Under the pieces are notes generated by a model, which ran no database searches, was not told the origin of the DNA, and saw only the letters and a program-made list of their open reading frames with translations. 64,000 bases of DNA from Bacillota bacterium (GTDB lineage Bacteria > Bacillota > UBA4882 > UBA8346): NCBI GenBank assembly GCA_029974635.1, contig JARKQY010000028.1:1-64000 (forward strand), in the 5' to 3' direction. The translations under genes and the position numbers were made by a program. This document shows, one piece after another, positions 17,343 to 26,295 of this stretch. The first letter of the stretch is position 1; each line of letters begins with the position of its first letter.

Positions 17343-20300
17343 TTATACAAAGTATACATCAATTCTTTCAAATACACCATCTCTTACTTGCTTGGCGTAT
17401 GGAGCGGGAACCGCACCCCCTTCAATATTTACAATATCGCCGCCATTTCGCAATTCGATTCTACTGATCTTGGCCGCATCCGGTCCGTAGGTATTCTTAC
17501 GGCTATCATTATGGTATACGGTCAAGATTTTGCCCAAAAGATAAAACGCGAAAGAATTCGCCGCCAAATCCAATTTTTCTGCCCCAGTTTCAGTATGAAT
17601 CTCAACACTCTTGGATTTTTCCGTGAACAACCAATGGGGCAGGACAGGATTCAACACGAGGCCCAAGTTCCCTTCACCATCCAGATAAAATGGTTTTTTA
17701 CCGGTAGTCATAAAGATCCACATCGTTAAGAATTCCGATGAAGCCCCGGTCAATCTGGCTTGATAACCGGCGCCGTGAACTTTTTTGTCCGGATACACTG
17801 TGCTTGCTATGAAAGAAGAATTTTCTAAAATGCTTCGTCCGTATATTTCCGGATCCTGAAATGGAATCAGCGCCTTCTTGATAGTATCGAAGAACTCCTC
17901 GTACAACCCGGACCTCAAAAGCTCCAGTAAATATTTATAATGCATATGCAGGAATACAGCCTCATTCTCCAGCCAACCGCGGGGAAAAGCGCTTTGCCGT
18001 CCAATCTCTTTGGTTACATCCGTAATATCGACATTTACCTTATACATACCCAGTTGTTCATCATAAAGCCCGGTTTTCTTGATGGAATTATACATGTTCC
18101 GGGCCGTATTTTTATTGGTTTCAACCCGCAGAATATGGACTGGTCCTTCAAGATAGAACGGTAAAGGCTTTTGTTTGAATTTCTTCGCCCGGACGAATGG
18201 ATATCCGTTTTTATTCTTCAAAGGATTACCATTAGCGTCATTTAGGACTTCATATTCAGTCACTTCATTGATGAAAAATGTATAATGCAACCCGGCCTGC
18301 TCGTCAAAGGCCTTGCGCAGGCCCTTATCGATCTTATCAATAGTGCGCTTTAAAAACTCCACCAGTTGCGCGACGCTGATCTCCTCTTCCTTACCGGAAA
18401 TACCCAATGCAACCTTGCCGCGAAACTCCTCTTTCGCTTTGGAACCCTTATCCCAATAATCATAGTCACCGGGATTATTTTTGAGAAGGTTGAATACTTC
18501 ATTGAAAAAGCTAAAAACCTCTTCCGGGAGTTTTATTTTCAGTTCCATGTTTATCCGGTATGTTTCTAAAGTCGTTATAATTATTATTGCCAACCGTTTA
18601 AGTTCCACAATTTCATTCAGCGAAGAACCCAAAATACCGGGAAGACCGTTCAAAGCATCACACCACCCCGGTTTGTTGGCTTCCATTTCGATGCCTACCC
18701 CCTCCGGGTCTAATGATGCGACTTTATTAACAGCCAAATTGACAATCTTGGCAATCAAATTACACTTATAAACATCTCCTTTACCAAACTGGGTCCGTAC
18801 TTTTTGGGGTTCCAAATTCCTTGATTTTATCATCCCTTCTTTTTCCGGTATTTTAGCCAATGAATTATATTGCCTAACCCCGTTTTTGGTAAGCACATAG
18901 CGTTTATCGCGCGAAACTACCGCTTCATAACTGTCGAAATAAGTAAAATCATACATATCAAACAATAGATTCACGGTTTTTTCCGGGAAGATAGCCATAA
19001 AATGTTCCAATAAATCGTTATTATAAGTCCAGTGATCTATCCAGTATCCTTCGCCGAATTCCGCTTTATCTTCCCGATAACTTAAATGTAAAAGTTCATT
19101 TAGTACCTGGTCAACCGTTTCCCCTTGCAAATTAAGGCCAAGGGATTCAAGGTAAGATAGCAGACCGCCCGGAGTAAAGGACTCACTGATATAACTCAAC
19201 ACCTGCCGGGATTTCTCTTTGCCAATGTATGAAGAGAGTACTTGTTCCGCCTTGGTTTTATCTTCAATAATAAAGGCGGACCCTTTTAATATCAGAGGAT
19301 TGAATCCATCTAGCTGCAAAAGATTAAAAAATATTTTAATATTAGTATCTTCGATATACGGTAAAAAGAAAACATCATTGCGCCGATTCTGGTTCACATC
19401 CCGAAAATTGGAGTTACCTTGCGAATAATACGTGGAATCAAGCTGAAAGAAATTATATTCCCGCTCCATATCCCCATGTTTTCTGGAGTATACGTAAAAA
19501 ACATTCTTGCCTTTTCCAGTTAAAAGCGGGTATCCGCCCCGTAAACAGTTATCCATAAATGACTGACCGCAATATTGATCAAATTCTTCGGAATTACTTG
19601 CGGTGAAAATATGCCGTTTTAATCCTTCCACCAATTCCATGTTCTCTTTTATCTTGGCGGTGATATAAGGCTCGCTTAAAACATTTTGAATAAAACCGTC
19701 AAGTTTTTCCTGGGTATCTATATTCCCCACCAAAGTGTAAGTAGTGTCGGTATGTTTATCTTCCAAAACCAATTTCTGATAACCGAACCCACATGGTATA
19801 AACCCGATGTTAACCTGTGTTTGAGGTATTTTGAACTCTTCATTGAAAAAATTCACCGGGTAAGAAAAGTCAGTGATATTCTCAAAAATAACTGTGGGAT
19901 TGATAATCATTTGGTTAGTTCTTATTTTCCCGTTGTTAAAATTAAAATTTAAATAAAAGTTGCCGCCTTCAACAAACTGGGTTTCCGGGGTGTCTCCGGG
20001 TAATACAGTAAGGGCATAAAACGGAGCTGTTTCATAATTCTCAACCCTCATCCAGGCTTGTACCAAGTTACTCATGTTTTTCATGGGATCGTTCTTAATA
20101 AAGTACGGTATAATAATTGGCACTCCATCCATAACCTCAATTTCCAACAGTTTTCCTGATATGTTCTTAATGGATAGACTGCGGATCAATGCCGGCACCC
20201 TTTCCCCCGGAAGAGTGCAATACATGACATTGATTTGAATACCAAGCGTAGGATTAATTTCTTCAAGTTTGATATCATATGAAGTAATGAACATTCTTTG

Positions 20301-20648
20301 TTGAATATCTTGCTTCCCGTATTGGCAAGGGTTTTGAAAGGGTTCGTAATATGTAACGCTACTCTTTCCGGGTTCCTTTATCTTTAAAAAAGTCCGGAAC
20401 CCTTGCCGGGAAGTATCCCTGTATGCCTTATTGGCGGGCGAAAACTCCATAATTGCATAATCCTTATTATTTACTCCAAAAGAAGAGATTGCCTGCCCCC
20501 GGTTTGCATAGTAAAGCCAAATCGGCCGCCCCTTAATCCCGGCAATGGAAGGCAAAAAACTGGCAAACGGTTTGACCTGATTATAATCTTCAATTACATA
20601 TTCCTTATTTTCGTTTAAATAGTAGCCGGATCTTTTAGCTGCTGACAC
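17343..20648 (-). CDS. Large GH94-superfamily glycoside phosphorylase
   Basis: This 1101-residue protein resembles the long inverting phosphorylases annotated as cellobiose phosphorylase-like (GH94 relatives, in the size class of GH149 and GH161). It has an N-terminal beta-sandwich (about 1-330), a helical linker, an (alpha/alpha)6 barrel and a C-terminal jelly-roll. GYWIDHWTYN at 534-543 carries a candidate general acid (Asp538), and GYQARLTGASSEF lies late in the barrel. The GTG start has GGAGG seven bases upstream. GH149/GH161 members phosphorolyse beta-1,3-oligoglucans; that activity would suit the GH16 enzyme elsewhere here, but GH assignment is inference. The cupin gene lies 28 bp upstream. 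Confidence 0.72.
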   Translation of the reverse strand: MSAAKRSGYYLNENKEYVIEDYNQVKPFASFLPSIAGIKGRPIWLYYANRGQAISSFGVNNKDYAIMEFSPANKAYRDTSRQGFRTFLKIKEPGKSSVTYYEPFQNPCQYGKQDIQQRMFITSYDIKLEEINPTLGIQINVMYCTLPGERVPALIRSLSIKNISGKLLEIEVMDGVPIIIPYFIKNDPMKNMSNLVQAWMRVENYETAPFYALTVLPGDTPETQFVEGGNFYLNFNFNNGKIRTNQMIINPTVIFENITDFSYPVNFFNEEFKIPQTQVNIGFIPCGFGYQKLVLEDKHTDTTYTLVGNIDTQEKLDGFIQNVLSEPYITAKIKENMELVEGLKRHIFTASNSEEFDQYCGQSFMDNCLRGGYPLLTGKGKNVFYVYSRKHGDMEREYNFFQLDSTYYSQGNSNFRDVNQNRRNDVFFLPYIEDTNIKIFFNLLQLDGFNPLILKGSAFIIEDKTKAEQVLSSYIGKEKSRQVLSYISESFTPGGLLSYLESLGLNLQGETVDQVLNELLHLSYREDKAEFGEGYWIDHWTYNNDLLEHFMAIFPEKTVNLLFDMYDFTYFDSYEAVVSRDKRYVLTKNGVRQYNSLAKIPEKEGMIKSRNLEPQKVRTQFGKGDVYKCNLIAKIVNLAVNKVASLDPEGVGIEMEANKPGWCDALNGLPGILGSSLNEIVELKRLAIIIITTLETYRINMELKIKLPEEVFSFFNEVFNLLKNNPGDYDYWDKGSKAKEEFRGKVALGISGKEEEISVAQLVEFLKRTIDKIDKGLRKAFDEQAGLHYTFFINEVTEYEVLNDANGNPLKNKNGYPFVRAKKFKQKPLPFYLEGPVHILRVETNKNTARNMYNSIKKTGLYDEQLGMYKVNVDITDVTKEIGRQSAFPRGWLENEAVFLHMHYKYLLELLRSGLYEEFFDTIKKALIPFQDPEIYGRSILENSSFIASTVYPDKKVHGAGYQARLTGASSEFLTMWIFMTTGKKPFYLDGEGNLGLVLNPVLPHWLFTEKSKSVEIHTETGAEKLDLAANSFAFYLLGKILTVYHNDSRKNTYGPDAAKISRIELRNGGDIVNIEGGAVPAPYAKQVRDGVFERIDVYFV

Positions 20649-20676
20649 TGTATTTCCTCCTTAATCTGCTAATACT

Positions 20677-21105
20677 TTAACCCCACAATTCCTGAACCAT
20701 TTTGATAATCTCTTTCTTTTGTGATTGATCTAAATAAAGAAGCGGCGAGTTTTTTAAACTGGTATCGACATTTTCAACGATTACAACAGCGGCATCCTCA
20801 CTTACAATGTGCGTATGCCAGGCGGACTTTTTAACATTATAGAATTTTAAAGGCTCCATATCCACCGGAATAATTTTGGTAACACTCGCTTCACCCTCGC
20901 CAAGAAAAAGGATGCATCTCCCTTGTACCAGAACAAATACCTCATCGGTTTCATTATGCCGCTGCATTTTGGAAACCAACTCCGGTTCGTCATCCTCGCT
21001 GGAATACCTTAAAACAGCAACCCGCCAAGTTCCATAATCAATGAGCGGTTTATATCCTTCCCCCAAATATTGAGCCACCTCAATCAACTTGTCACTTGCA
21101 CCCAT
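20677..21105 (-). CDS. Single-domain cupin protein
   Basis: This 142-residue protein has a cupin barrel: MQRHNETDEVFVLVQGRCIL supplies the first motif (His, Glu and a Gly turn) and AWHTHIVSEDAAVVIVENVD the second (His). Metal binding is likely because two histidines and a glutamate are retained. It has no DNA-binding domain, so it is an enzyme or small-molecule binder rather than an AraC-type regulator. GGGGGAGG precedes the ATG. It lies between the CarB-like gene (98 bp upstream) and the phosphorylase (28 bp downstream). A sugar isomerase role is possible but unproven. Confidence 0.75.
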   Translation of the reverse strand: MGASDKLIEVAQYLGEGYKPLIDYGTWRVAVLRYSSEDDEPELVSKMQRHNETDEVFVLVQGRCILFLGEGEASVTKIIPVDMEPLKFYNVKKSAWHTHIVSEDAAVVIVENVDTSLKNSPLLYLDQSQKKEIIKMVQELWG

Positions 21106-21203
21106 CGATTTTCCTCCCCCAAAGGAATCAGCGAGAAAACTCCTGTCTTATAATATTGAACACGCTTTTATTTCTATGCTTCAAATGATTATCCTGCCGT
21201 AAA

Positions 21204-24200
21204 CTAAAATTCACTAATTTCCCGGATTTCCATTTCTCCCGCCAAATATCTTTCGAATCCGGTGACAACGGCTTGCGCTGCGGCAATTGTGGTGATGATG
21301 GGAATACCCCGGGAAACGGCAGTACTCCGAATTAAGCTTTCATCCCCGAAAGCCGTCCGCTGAGCCGGTGTATTAAAAACCCATTGCACGCCGCCGTTTT
21401 TAATCTGATCTAAAATATTGGGACGGCCTTCGCCTACCCGTTTCGCCGTTTCACAAGCAATGCCATTCCGGCTCAACAACTGCGCCGTATCTTCGGTTGC
21501 CGATATTTTAAAACCAAAAGCCACCAATTGCCTCACAATGGGAATAAAAGCCCGTCTATTTTCATCCTTTATACTTACGAAAATATTTCCCTGCAGCGGC
21601 AATCTCTCACCGGCGGCTAATTGCGATTTGATAAAGGCCAGGCCGAAATCTTTCCCGATACCGATTACTTGACCGGTGGAACGTTTTCCGGGTCCCAAAA
21701 TCGCATCGACGCCGGGAAACCGTTCAAAGGAAAAAACCGCTTCTTTTACGAAGTAAAATAACGGCGGCTTCTCTGTTACAATTTCTTGTTCCGGTAAAGA
21801 TTTTCCCAAGAATATCCCGGTGGCGACTTTAATCCAATCGGTCCCGGTAGACTTCATAATTCCCGGAATCAAACGGTTGGCTGAACGGCTCACAGTTTGA
21901 AGATAAATATGATTATGTTTAATGCTATAATGTAGGTTCAATAATCCCTTTACCTTTAATTCCACAACTATCTTTCGGGTATATTCTTTTAAATCGGCAA
22001 GAATTTCTTGTCCCAATGTGTACGGGGGACTAGCCAAAGCGCTATCTCCCGAACTGATACCGGCTTCTTCAATTTGCTCCATGACACCGGTAATAATTGC
22101 CCTATCTCCGTCAGTAATACAACTGACTTCGACAGCCAGGGCATCTTCCAAGAACTTCTCCAGCCGGATAATAGGCTTCAGACTGCGATTCTTTTTGAAT
22201 ATCCGGCGAAAATATTCGCCCAGATCCTCTTGATTAAATATGATCTCCGGCAATATGCTTGACACGGGTTCGACGATCTCCGCCAAGATTGGAAAGCCAA
22301 TAGTATTGGCAGCCTCTTGCGCACTTTTTACATCCGGCGCCGTTATCCCGGGAAGCAGGGAGATTTTCGCGCCTGTACCAAGTTGTAATAGAGCGCTATT
22401 AATTGCCGCTTCATTAAAACCGGGTTGATTATCAAGAATTTTAATACCTGATTGATCATGTAAAGCAACTGCCGCTGCTACCGAAGAACCGGCAAATTGT
22501 AGCATGACTCCGGATGGTTGTTCCTTTTGAAAGATACTCAACAGTTCTTCGCCGCTTAAAGGCTCCCAGTAAAGTTTATCATAGAATCCCGGGCTGGTCG
22601 AAAAAGCTCCCGGGTTATTGTTAATAAGTATCGCTTCACATCCCATTTCCCGTATGGCTTGAGTTGCGTGGGCCAGTGAGTACTCAAATTCACCGCCCCG
22701 GTCTATGCGGTTTGGCCCGGGGCCAACGATGATGACTTTTTTGCCGCTATCTGCTGGAGGCGATGTCGAATTAGCGGCAGGTATCGGAAAAATTCCCTTT
22801 TCAACTACAATATGATTATATGTCGAATAATAGTAGCCCAAAAGAGAGTTTTTCGCACCGGAAATATCCGTCATCCCGGTTTGAACCATGGAGAATTCCG
22901 GGTTTATCCCCATCTTCCGCCGGGTTTCTCTAACCTGTACTTCTGTAGATCTTAATAAACCGGCAATTTGAATATCGGAAAAACCCCATTGTTTGGCTTT
23001 TAATAAAGTCTCCGGTTTTAGATTATACAAGGCATACGTTGTCAAATGCTTTTCGAGGCTGACCAATTCCGCCAACTCTTTTAAAAAGTGGCTGTGAATT
23101 CCGGTGATTTGATTTACCTCTTCAACAGAGCAGCCCATCTTCAAAGCTTGACGCAGCGACAAAAACTGTTCCGGATGAGGATTGGCAAGCTTCAGCCGTA
23201 AATGCTGCATAGTAAGATCAGTCTCATCCTCCGAGCCGCTCCCCTCCGCAGAAAACCCGGCCAACCCAATATCCAGGGAACGAATTCCTTTTTGAAACGC
23301 CTCTTTAAAATTTTGGCCGATGGCTATTGTTTCCCCTATTGATTTCATCACCGTATTTAAGGTGTTATCGGCTGTCGGAAATTTCGCAAACTCAAACCGG
23401 GGAAATCTTACGGCCACATAACCGGCGGGAATCGCATCCTCTATAATCCGGCGCAAACAATCAAACTCTTCCAGCCTGCACCCAAGCATTAATTTCGTGG
23501 CAATTTCTACAAGCGGCAAACCCGTTGCTTTAGCAAAGGTAGCTGTACTCCGGGTAAAGGAACGGTTTATTTTAGAGACGTAAAACTCTTTATCCACCGG
23601 ATTTTGAGCCAGTTTAATATTAGCATTTCCGATTAAATCAATCTCCCGGCCAATCTTCTCACACAAGGACACTATAGTCCGGTACTCTTCAGTAGACAAG
23701 GTTTGCGGAGGCCAAACCGCAATGCTGTCCCCGGAATGAATTCCCATAGGATCAATTTGCTCCAGGCAGCCCGGCACAATACAAGCACCGGTATTGTCGC
23801 GGAGTATTTCAACCGCGAATTCCTTCCAACCCAGCAGGGATTCCTCGAGCCACACCTTACTGTCAGCGGAACCAGCTAGTTTATCATGTAAGAACTCTTC
23901 CAATTCCTCTTGATTATATGCAATGACCGTACCCATTCCTTCAGGAGAACTGAAAGAACGGATAATTACCGGGAATCCCATTGAAAGCGCGGTTTGGAGC
24001 CCGCTTTTTAGCTCCGCAACGGTTTCCCCAGCCGGTATTTTTAACTTGTGGTTTGCAAATCTCTCCCGGTAATACTCGTTACTTTCCATACCATCAAGAT
24101 CTTTTTCATGAATACCCGCCAGTTTAATCCCATGTTGCTCGAGAAATCCCGATTTAGCCAAACGATTTCCCAAATCAAATGCGATACGGCCTCCGAAATT

Positions 24201-24464
24201 CAATAATAATGTATCCGGCTTTTCTTGGATAATTATTTTTTCAACAGTATCCACCGTTAGCGGCTCAATATAAATGCGGTCCGCCAATCCCGGATCAGTA
24301 ATGATCGTTGCCGGATTATTACTCAGGACTATCACCTGAAGTCCTTCTTCTTTTAACACTTTGCAAGCTTCAACACTTGCATAGTCAAATTCATTACTCC
24401 GTCCTATCACAACCGCTCCGGCGCTTAAAAGCAGTACTTTTTGAAACTCATGGCGTTCCATCAC
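21204..24464 (-). CDS. CarB-like protein with degraded ATP-grasp sites
   Basis: The intact 1086-residue frame aligns end to end with the carbamoyl-phosphate synthase large subunit: FDY near 26-28, SNNPATIITDP, a duplicated half starting GPGPNRI at 581-587, RSTGQVIGIG and a C-terminal MGS-like domain with EGRPNILDQIKNG. Against E. coli CarB, the metal ligands Gln285, Glu299 and Asn301 read Lys284, Lys298 and Asn300; in the second half Gln829, Glu841 and Asn843 read His845, Thr857 and Ser859. The GGSGGG loop reads EGMGTV and Arg715 reads Glu729. I infer that both ATP sites are inactive. No carA is nearby. The start is GTG 24464 or ATG 24461 behind AAGGAG. Confidence 0.85.
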   Translation of the reverse strand: MMERHEFQKVLLLSAGAVVIGRSNEFDYASVEACKVLKEEGLQVIVLSNNPATIITDPGLADRIYIEPLTVDTVEKIIIQEKPDTLLLNFGGRIAFDLGNRLAKSGFLEQHGIKLAGIHEKDLDGMESNEYYRERFANHKLKIPAGETVAELKSGLQTALSMGFPVIIRSFSSPEGMGTVIAYNQEELEEFLHDKLAGSADSKVWLEESLLGWKEFAVEILRDNTGACIVPGCLEQIDPMGIHSGDSIAVWPPQTLSTEEYRTIVSLCEKIGREIDLIGNANIKLAQNPVDKEFYVSKINRSFTRSTATFAKATGLPLVEIATKLMLGCRLEEFDCLRRIIEDAIPAGYVAVRFPRFEFAKFPTADNTLNTVMKSIGETIAIGQNFKEAFQKGIRSLDIGLAGFSAEGSGSEDETDLTMQHLRLKLANPHPEQFLSLRQALKMGCSVEEVNQITGIHSHFLKELAELVSLEKHLTTYALYNLKPETLLKAKQWGFSDIQIAGLLRSTEVQVRETRRKMGINPEFSMVQTGMTDISGAKNSLLGYYYSTYNHIVVEKGIFPIPAANSTSPPADSGKKVIIVGPGPNRIDRGGEFEYSLAHATQAIREMGCEAILINNNPGAFSTSPGFYDKLYWEPLSGEELLSIFQKEQPSGVMLQFAGSSVAAAVALHDQSGIKILDNQPGFNEAAINSALLQLGTGAKISLLPGITAPDVKSAQEAANTIGFPILAEIVEPVSSILPEIIFNQEDLGEYFRRIFKKNRSLKPIIRLEKFLEDALAVEVSCITDGDRAIITGVMEQIEEAGISSGDSALASPPYTLGQEILADLKEYTRKIVVELKVKGLLNLHYSIKHNHIYLQTVSRSANRLIPGIMKSTGTDWIKVATGIFLGKSLPEQEIVTEKPPLFYFVKEAVFSFERFPGVDAILGPGKRSTGQVIGIGKDFGLAFIKSQLAAGERLPLQGNIFVSIKDENRRAFIPIVRQLVAFGFKISATEDTAQLLSRNGIACETAKRVGEGRPNILDQIKNGGVQWVFNTPAQRTAFGDESLIRSTAVSRGIPIITTIAAAQAVVTGFERYLAGEMEIREISEF

Positions 24465-24495
24465 CGCATTCTCCTTCCAAAATCCAAAAAATTAC

Positions 24496-24531
24496 CGTAG
24501 TATAATCTATATTATATAATTATCCTAAAAA
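24496..24531 (-). promoter_or_regulatory. Promoter-like paired motif shared with 46197-46233
   Basis: On the minus strand TTTTTAGGATAAT is followed 11 bases later by GATTATACTACG. The same two blocks occur, 12 bases apart, upstream of the radical-SAM gene. Here they lie 32-67 bp before the CarB-like start. The second block contains a -10-like TATACT. Role inferred. Confidence 0.4.
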
Positions 24532-24587
24532 GTTTGTAGAAATAACAAACTCTGGGGGTATTTTTAATTTATAGCTATGCTACAATC
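24511..24587. repeat. Dispersed intergenic repeat E, copy 2
   Basis: This segment matches 4839-4920, with the same order of blocks and an internal hairpin (AGTTTGT / ACAAACT) followed on the minus strand by TTTTT. It may terminate the upstream deacetylase transcript. Confidence 0.6.
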
Positions 24588-24612
24588 GATACCAGCAACC
24601 TAAAATAGAAGC

Positions 24613-25671
24613 TTAAGGACTATAATCAAAGCCCCAAGATTCCATATATAATTGCTTTTGGCCATCATATCCGGAAACAATGATCATATTATATCCCGAA
24701 TACAGGCTGGTTAAGTGAAAAGAAAAAACGCCATCCCCGTTCGGCTTTATTTCGCCACTGTTCCGGCCGACTTCTATGTCCAATAAATTTAACTCCCGGT
24801 TGGTAAGCCTAAATTGCACTTCGGGCACTTCAGCGATGATGGCTGAATCCTCCGGAGAAATAATCTCCAGTGATAACGGTCTGGAAGCTATGTATTTTTG
24901 CAATTGCCGCAAACTCATTGCATTGGAAACCACCCGTCTTTTAATGCGATATGGATTTTCATCCACCCGGTTGCAGCCCCAATTTACGGTCAGCATCGCT
25001 TGGTACCCGGCTTCCACACATTTTTCCTCAACCACCCGGTTGTGCCATCCATATGAATAGGCCAGCGACGTTACTCTCGTTTTTAAATGTTCTTCAATAA
25101 CCCGTTTGGAATCTTTTAATTCATGGTCAAGCCACTTCAAATATTCGGAATCATCCGGCATTTCCGTTCTTTTGGTCAAAAAAGGATGGGACATGGTATG
25201 GGATTCGATATCCATTCCCGCTTCCGACATTTCCAGAAGCTCCGACCAGGTTATCATTTTGTCGCTTTTTTCAGCAATGACACTGGGGTAAACAAAAAAT
25301 GTCGCCTTGATTTCATATTTTTGTAATAGCGGAAATACATACTGGTAATGACCTTTACTACCGTCGTCAAAAGTAAGTAAAATCGGTTTGTCCGGGAAAA
25401 ACTCAGGATGCTTTTGCAATTTAATAAATTGTTGTACGGTAATCGGCTGATATCCCTCTCCGATAAACAGCCGGATCTGTTCTTCCAGCATCTCCGGGGT
25501 TAAATCATAAACGCTTGAAATTTGGGGGGTCACTCGATGGTAACATAATGCCGGAATATAGATATTCTTTATTTTCGACTCCGGTTGCACCCGAATAGCA
25601 TTCGACTGAAAAAAGGGTATGACAAAGACCAATAATAAAACTAGGCCCGCTTTTAATTTAAAACGCATCAT
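24613..25671 (-). CDS. Secreted polysaccharide deacetylase
   Basis: This 352-residue NodB-homology enzyme removes N- or O-acetyl groups from a polysaccharide outside the membrane. An N-terminal signal or anchor (LKAGLVLLLVFVIPF) precedes the CE4 motifs: YHRV, TFDDG (metal Asp pair), SHTMSHP (His-x3-His) and AYSYGWH. A C-terminal beta-domain of about 85 residues follows the catalytic fold. GGAGG stands before two adjacent ATGs; the second (25668) has the better spacing. The target could be peptidoglycan or an exopolysaccharide. Confidence 0.88.
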   Translation of the reverse strand: MMRFKLKAGLVLLLVFVIPFFQSNAIRVQPESKIKNIYIPALCYHRVTPQISSVYDLTPEMLEEQIRLFIGEGYQPITVQQFIKLQKHPEFFPDKPILLTFDDGSKGHYQYVFPLLQKYEIKATFFVYPSVIAEKSDKMITWSELLEMSEAGMDIESHTMSHPFLTKRTEMPDDSEYLKWLDHELKDSKRVIEEHLKTRVTSLAYSYGWHNRVVEEKCVEAGYQAMLTVNWGCNRVDENPYRIKRRVVSNAMSLRQLQKYIASRPLSLEIISPEDSAIIAEVPEVQFRLTNRELNLLDIEVGRNSGEIKPNGDGVFSFHLTSLYSGYNMIIVSGYDGQKQLYMESWGFDYSP

Positions 25672-25742
25672 AGCCTCCGTTATTAGCGCAAGGGGCTGGT
25701 GGTCAAAAAAACTTTACCGTGAAAGATAATATTGTTGCCATT

Positions 25743-26216
25743 TCATGTTTCGTTTCCAGAATCAACCATTTTGATGCATTCGGAGAGTAACATCTCAAAA
25801 TTACGGGCAAAATGGTCCCCGTCTTTCGGAGTCCACTTCGCGGGGCCTTTGGTTCGGCCGCCGCTCCGGCGGATTTTAGCCAAAATACTACGCTCCTCCA
25901 GTAAAAGATCCATTTGTTCCGCTTTATAGATTCGCCCATGCGGGGTGATGGCTTTTGCCTTCTTTCCCAAAACCAACGCCGCAAGCCCCCAATCCTGGGT
26001 AACCACAATATCCCCCGGATGTGTTTGATTAATAACGGCAATATCAGTCGCCTGGTTTTCATCCCCGGTGATCACATGGTTTGGATGATCAATCCGGTGG
26101 TTAAACGAAGCGACTGTAATCAATTTATAGCTATATTCGGCTGCAAGCCTTTGAATAATATTCATACAAACCTTCGGACAAGCATCGGCATCAACAATTA
26201 CTCGAATAGTTGTCAT
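25743..26216 (-). CDS. YaiI/YqxD family protein (DUF188)
   Basis: This 157-residue protein belongs to the YaiI/YqxD family: it opens with IRVIVDADACPK, then has VITGDENQATDIAVIN and VVTQDWGLAALVL, giving the acidic cluster of a PIN-like nuclease fold. The C-terminus has SGGRTKGPAKW. The biological role is not settled. I chose the ATG at 26216, which puts the DADACP motif near the N-terminus as in relatives; a TTG at 26252 would add 12 residues. No clear ribosome site is present for either. Confidence 0.82.
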   Translation of the reverse strand: MTTIRVIVDADACPKVCMNIIQRLAAEYSYKLITVASFNHRIDHPNHVITGDENQATDIAVINQTHPGDIVVTQDWGLAALVLGKKAKAITPHGRIYKAEQMDLLLEERSILAKIRRSGGRTKGPAKWTPKDGDHFARNFEMLLSECIKMVDSGNET

Positions 26217-26295
26217 ATTTGATAATATAACATAATTACCGTCAATGCTCAAATAAAAAATATTAACTAGCGGGACACATATTATAACACAACAA

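Noticed and set aside
21204-24464. CarB-like gene as a plain carbamoyl-phosphate synthase
   Set aside because: Family and length fit, but metal ligands are missing in both halves, so I do not give it the name carB.
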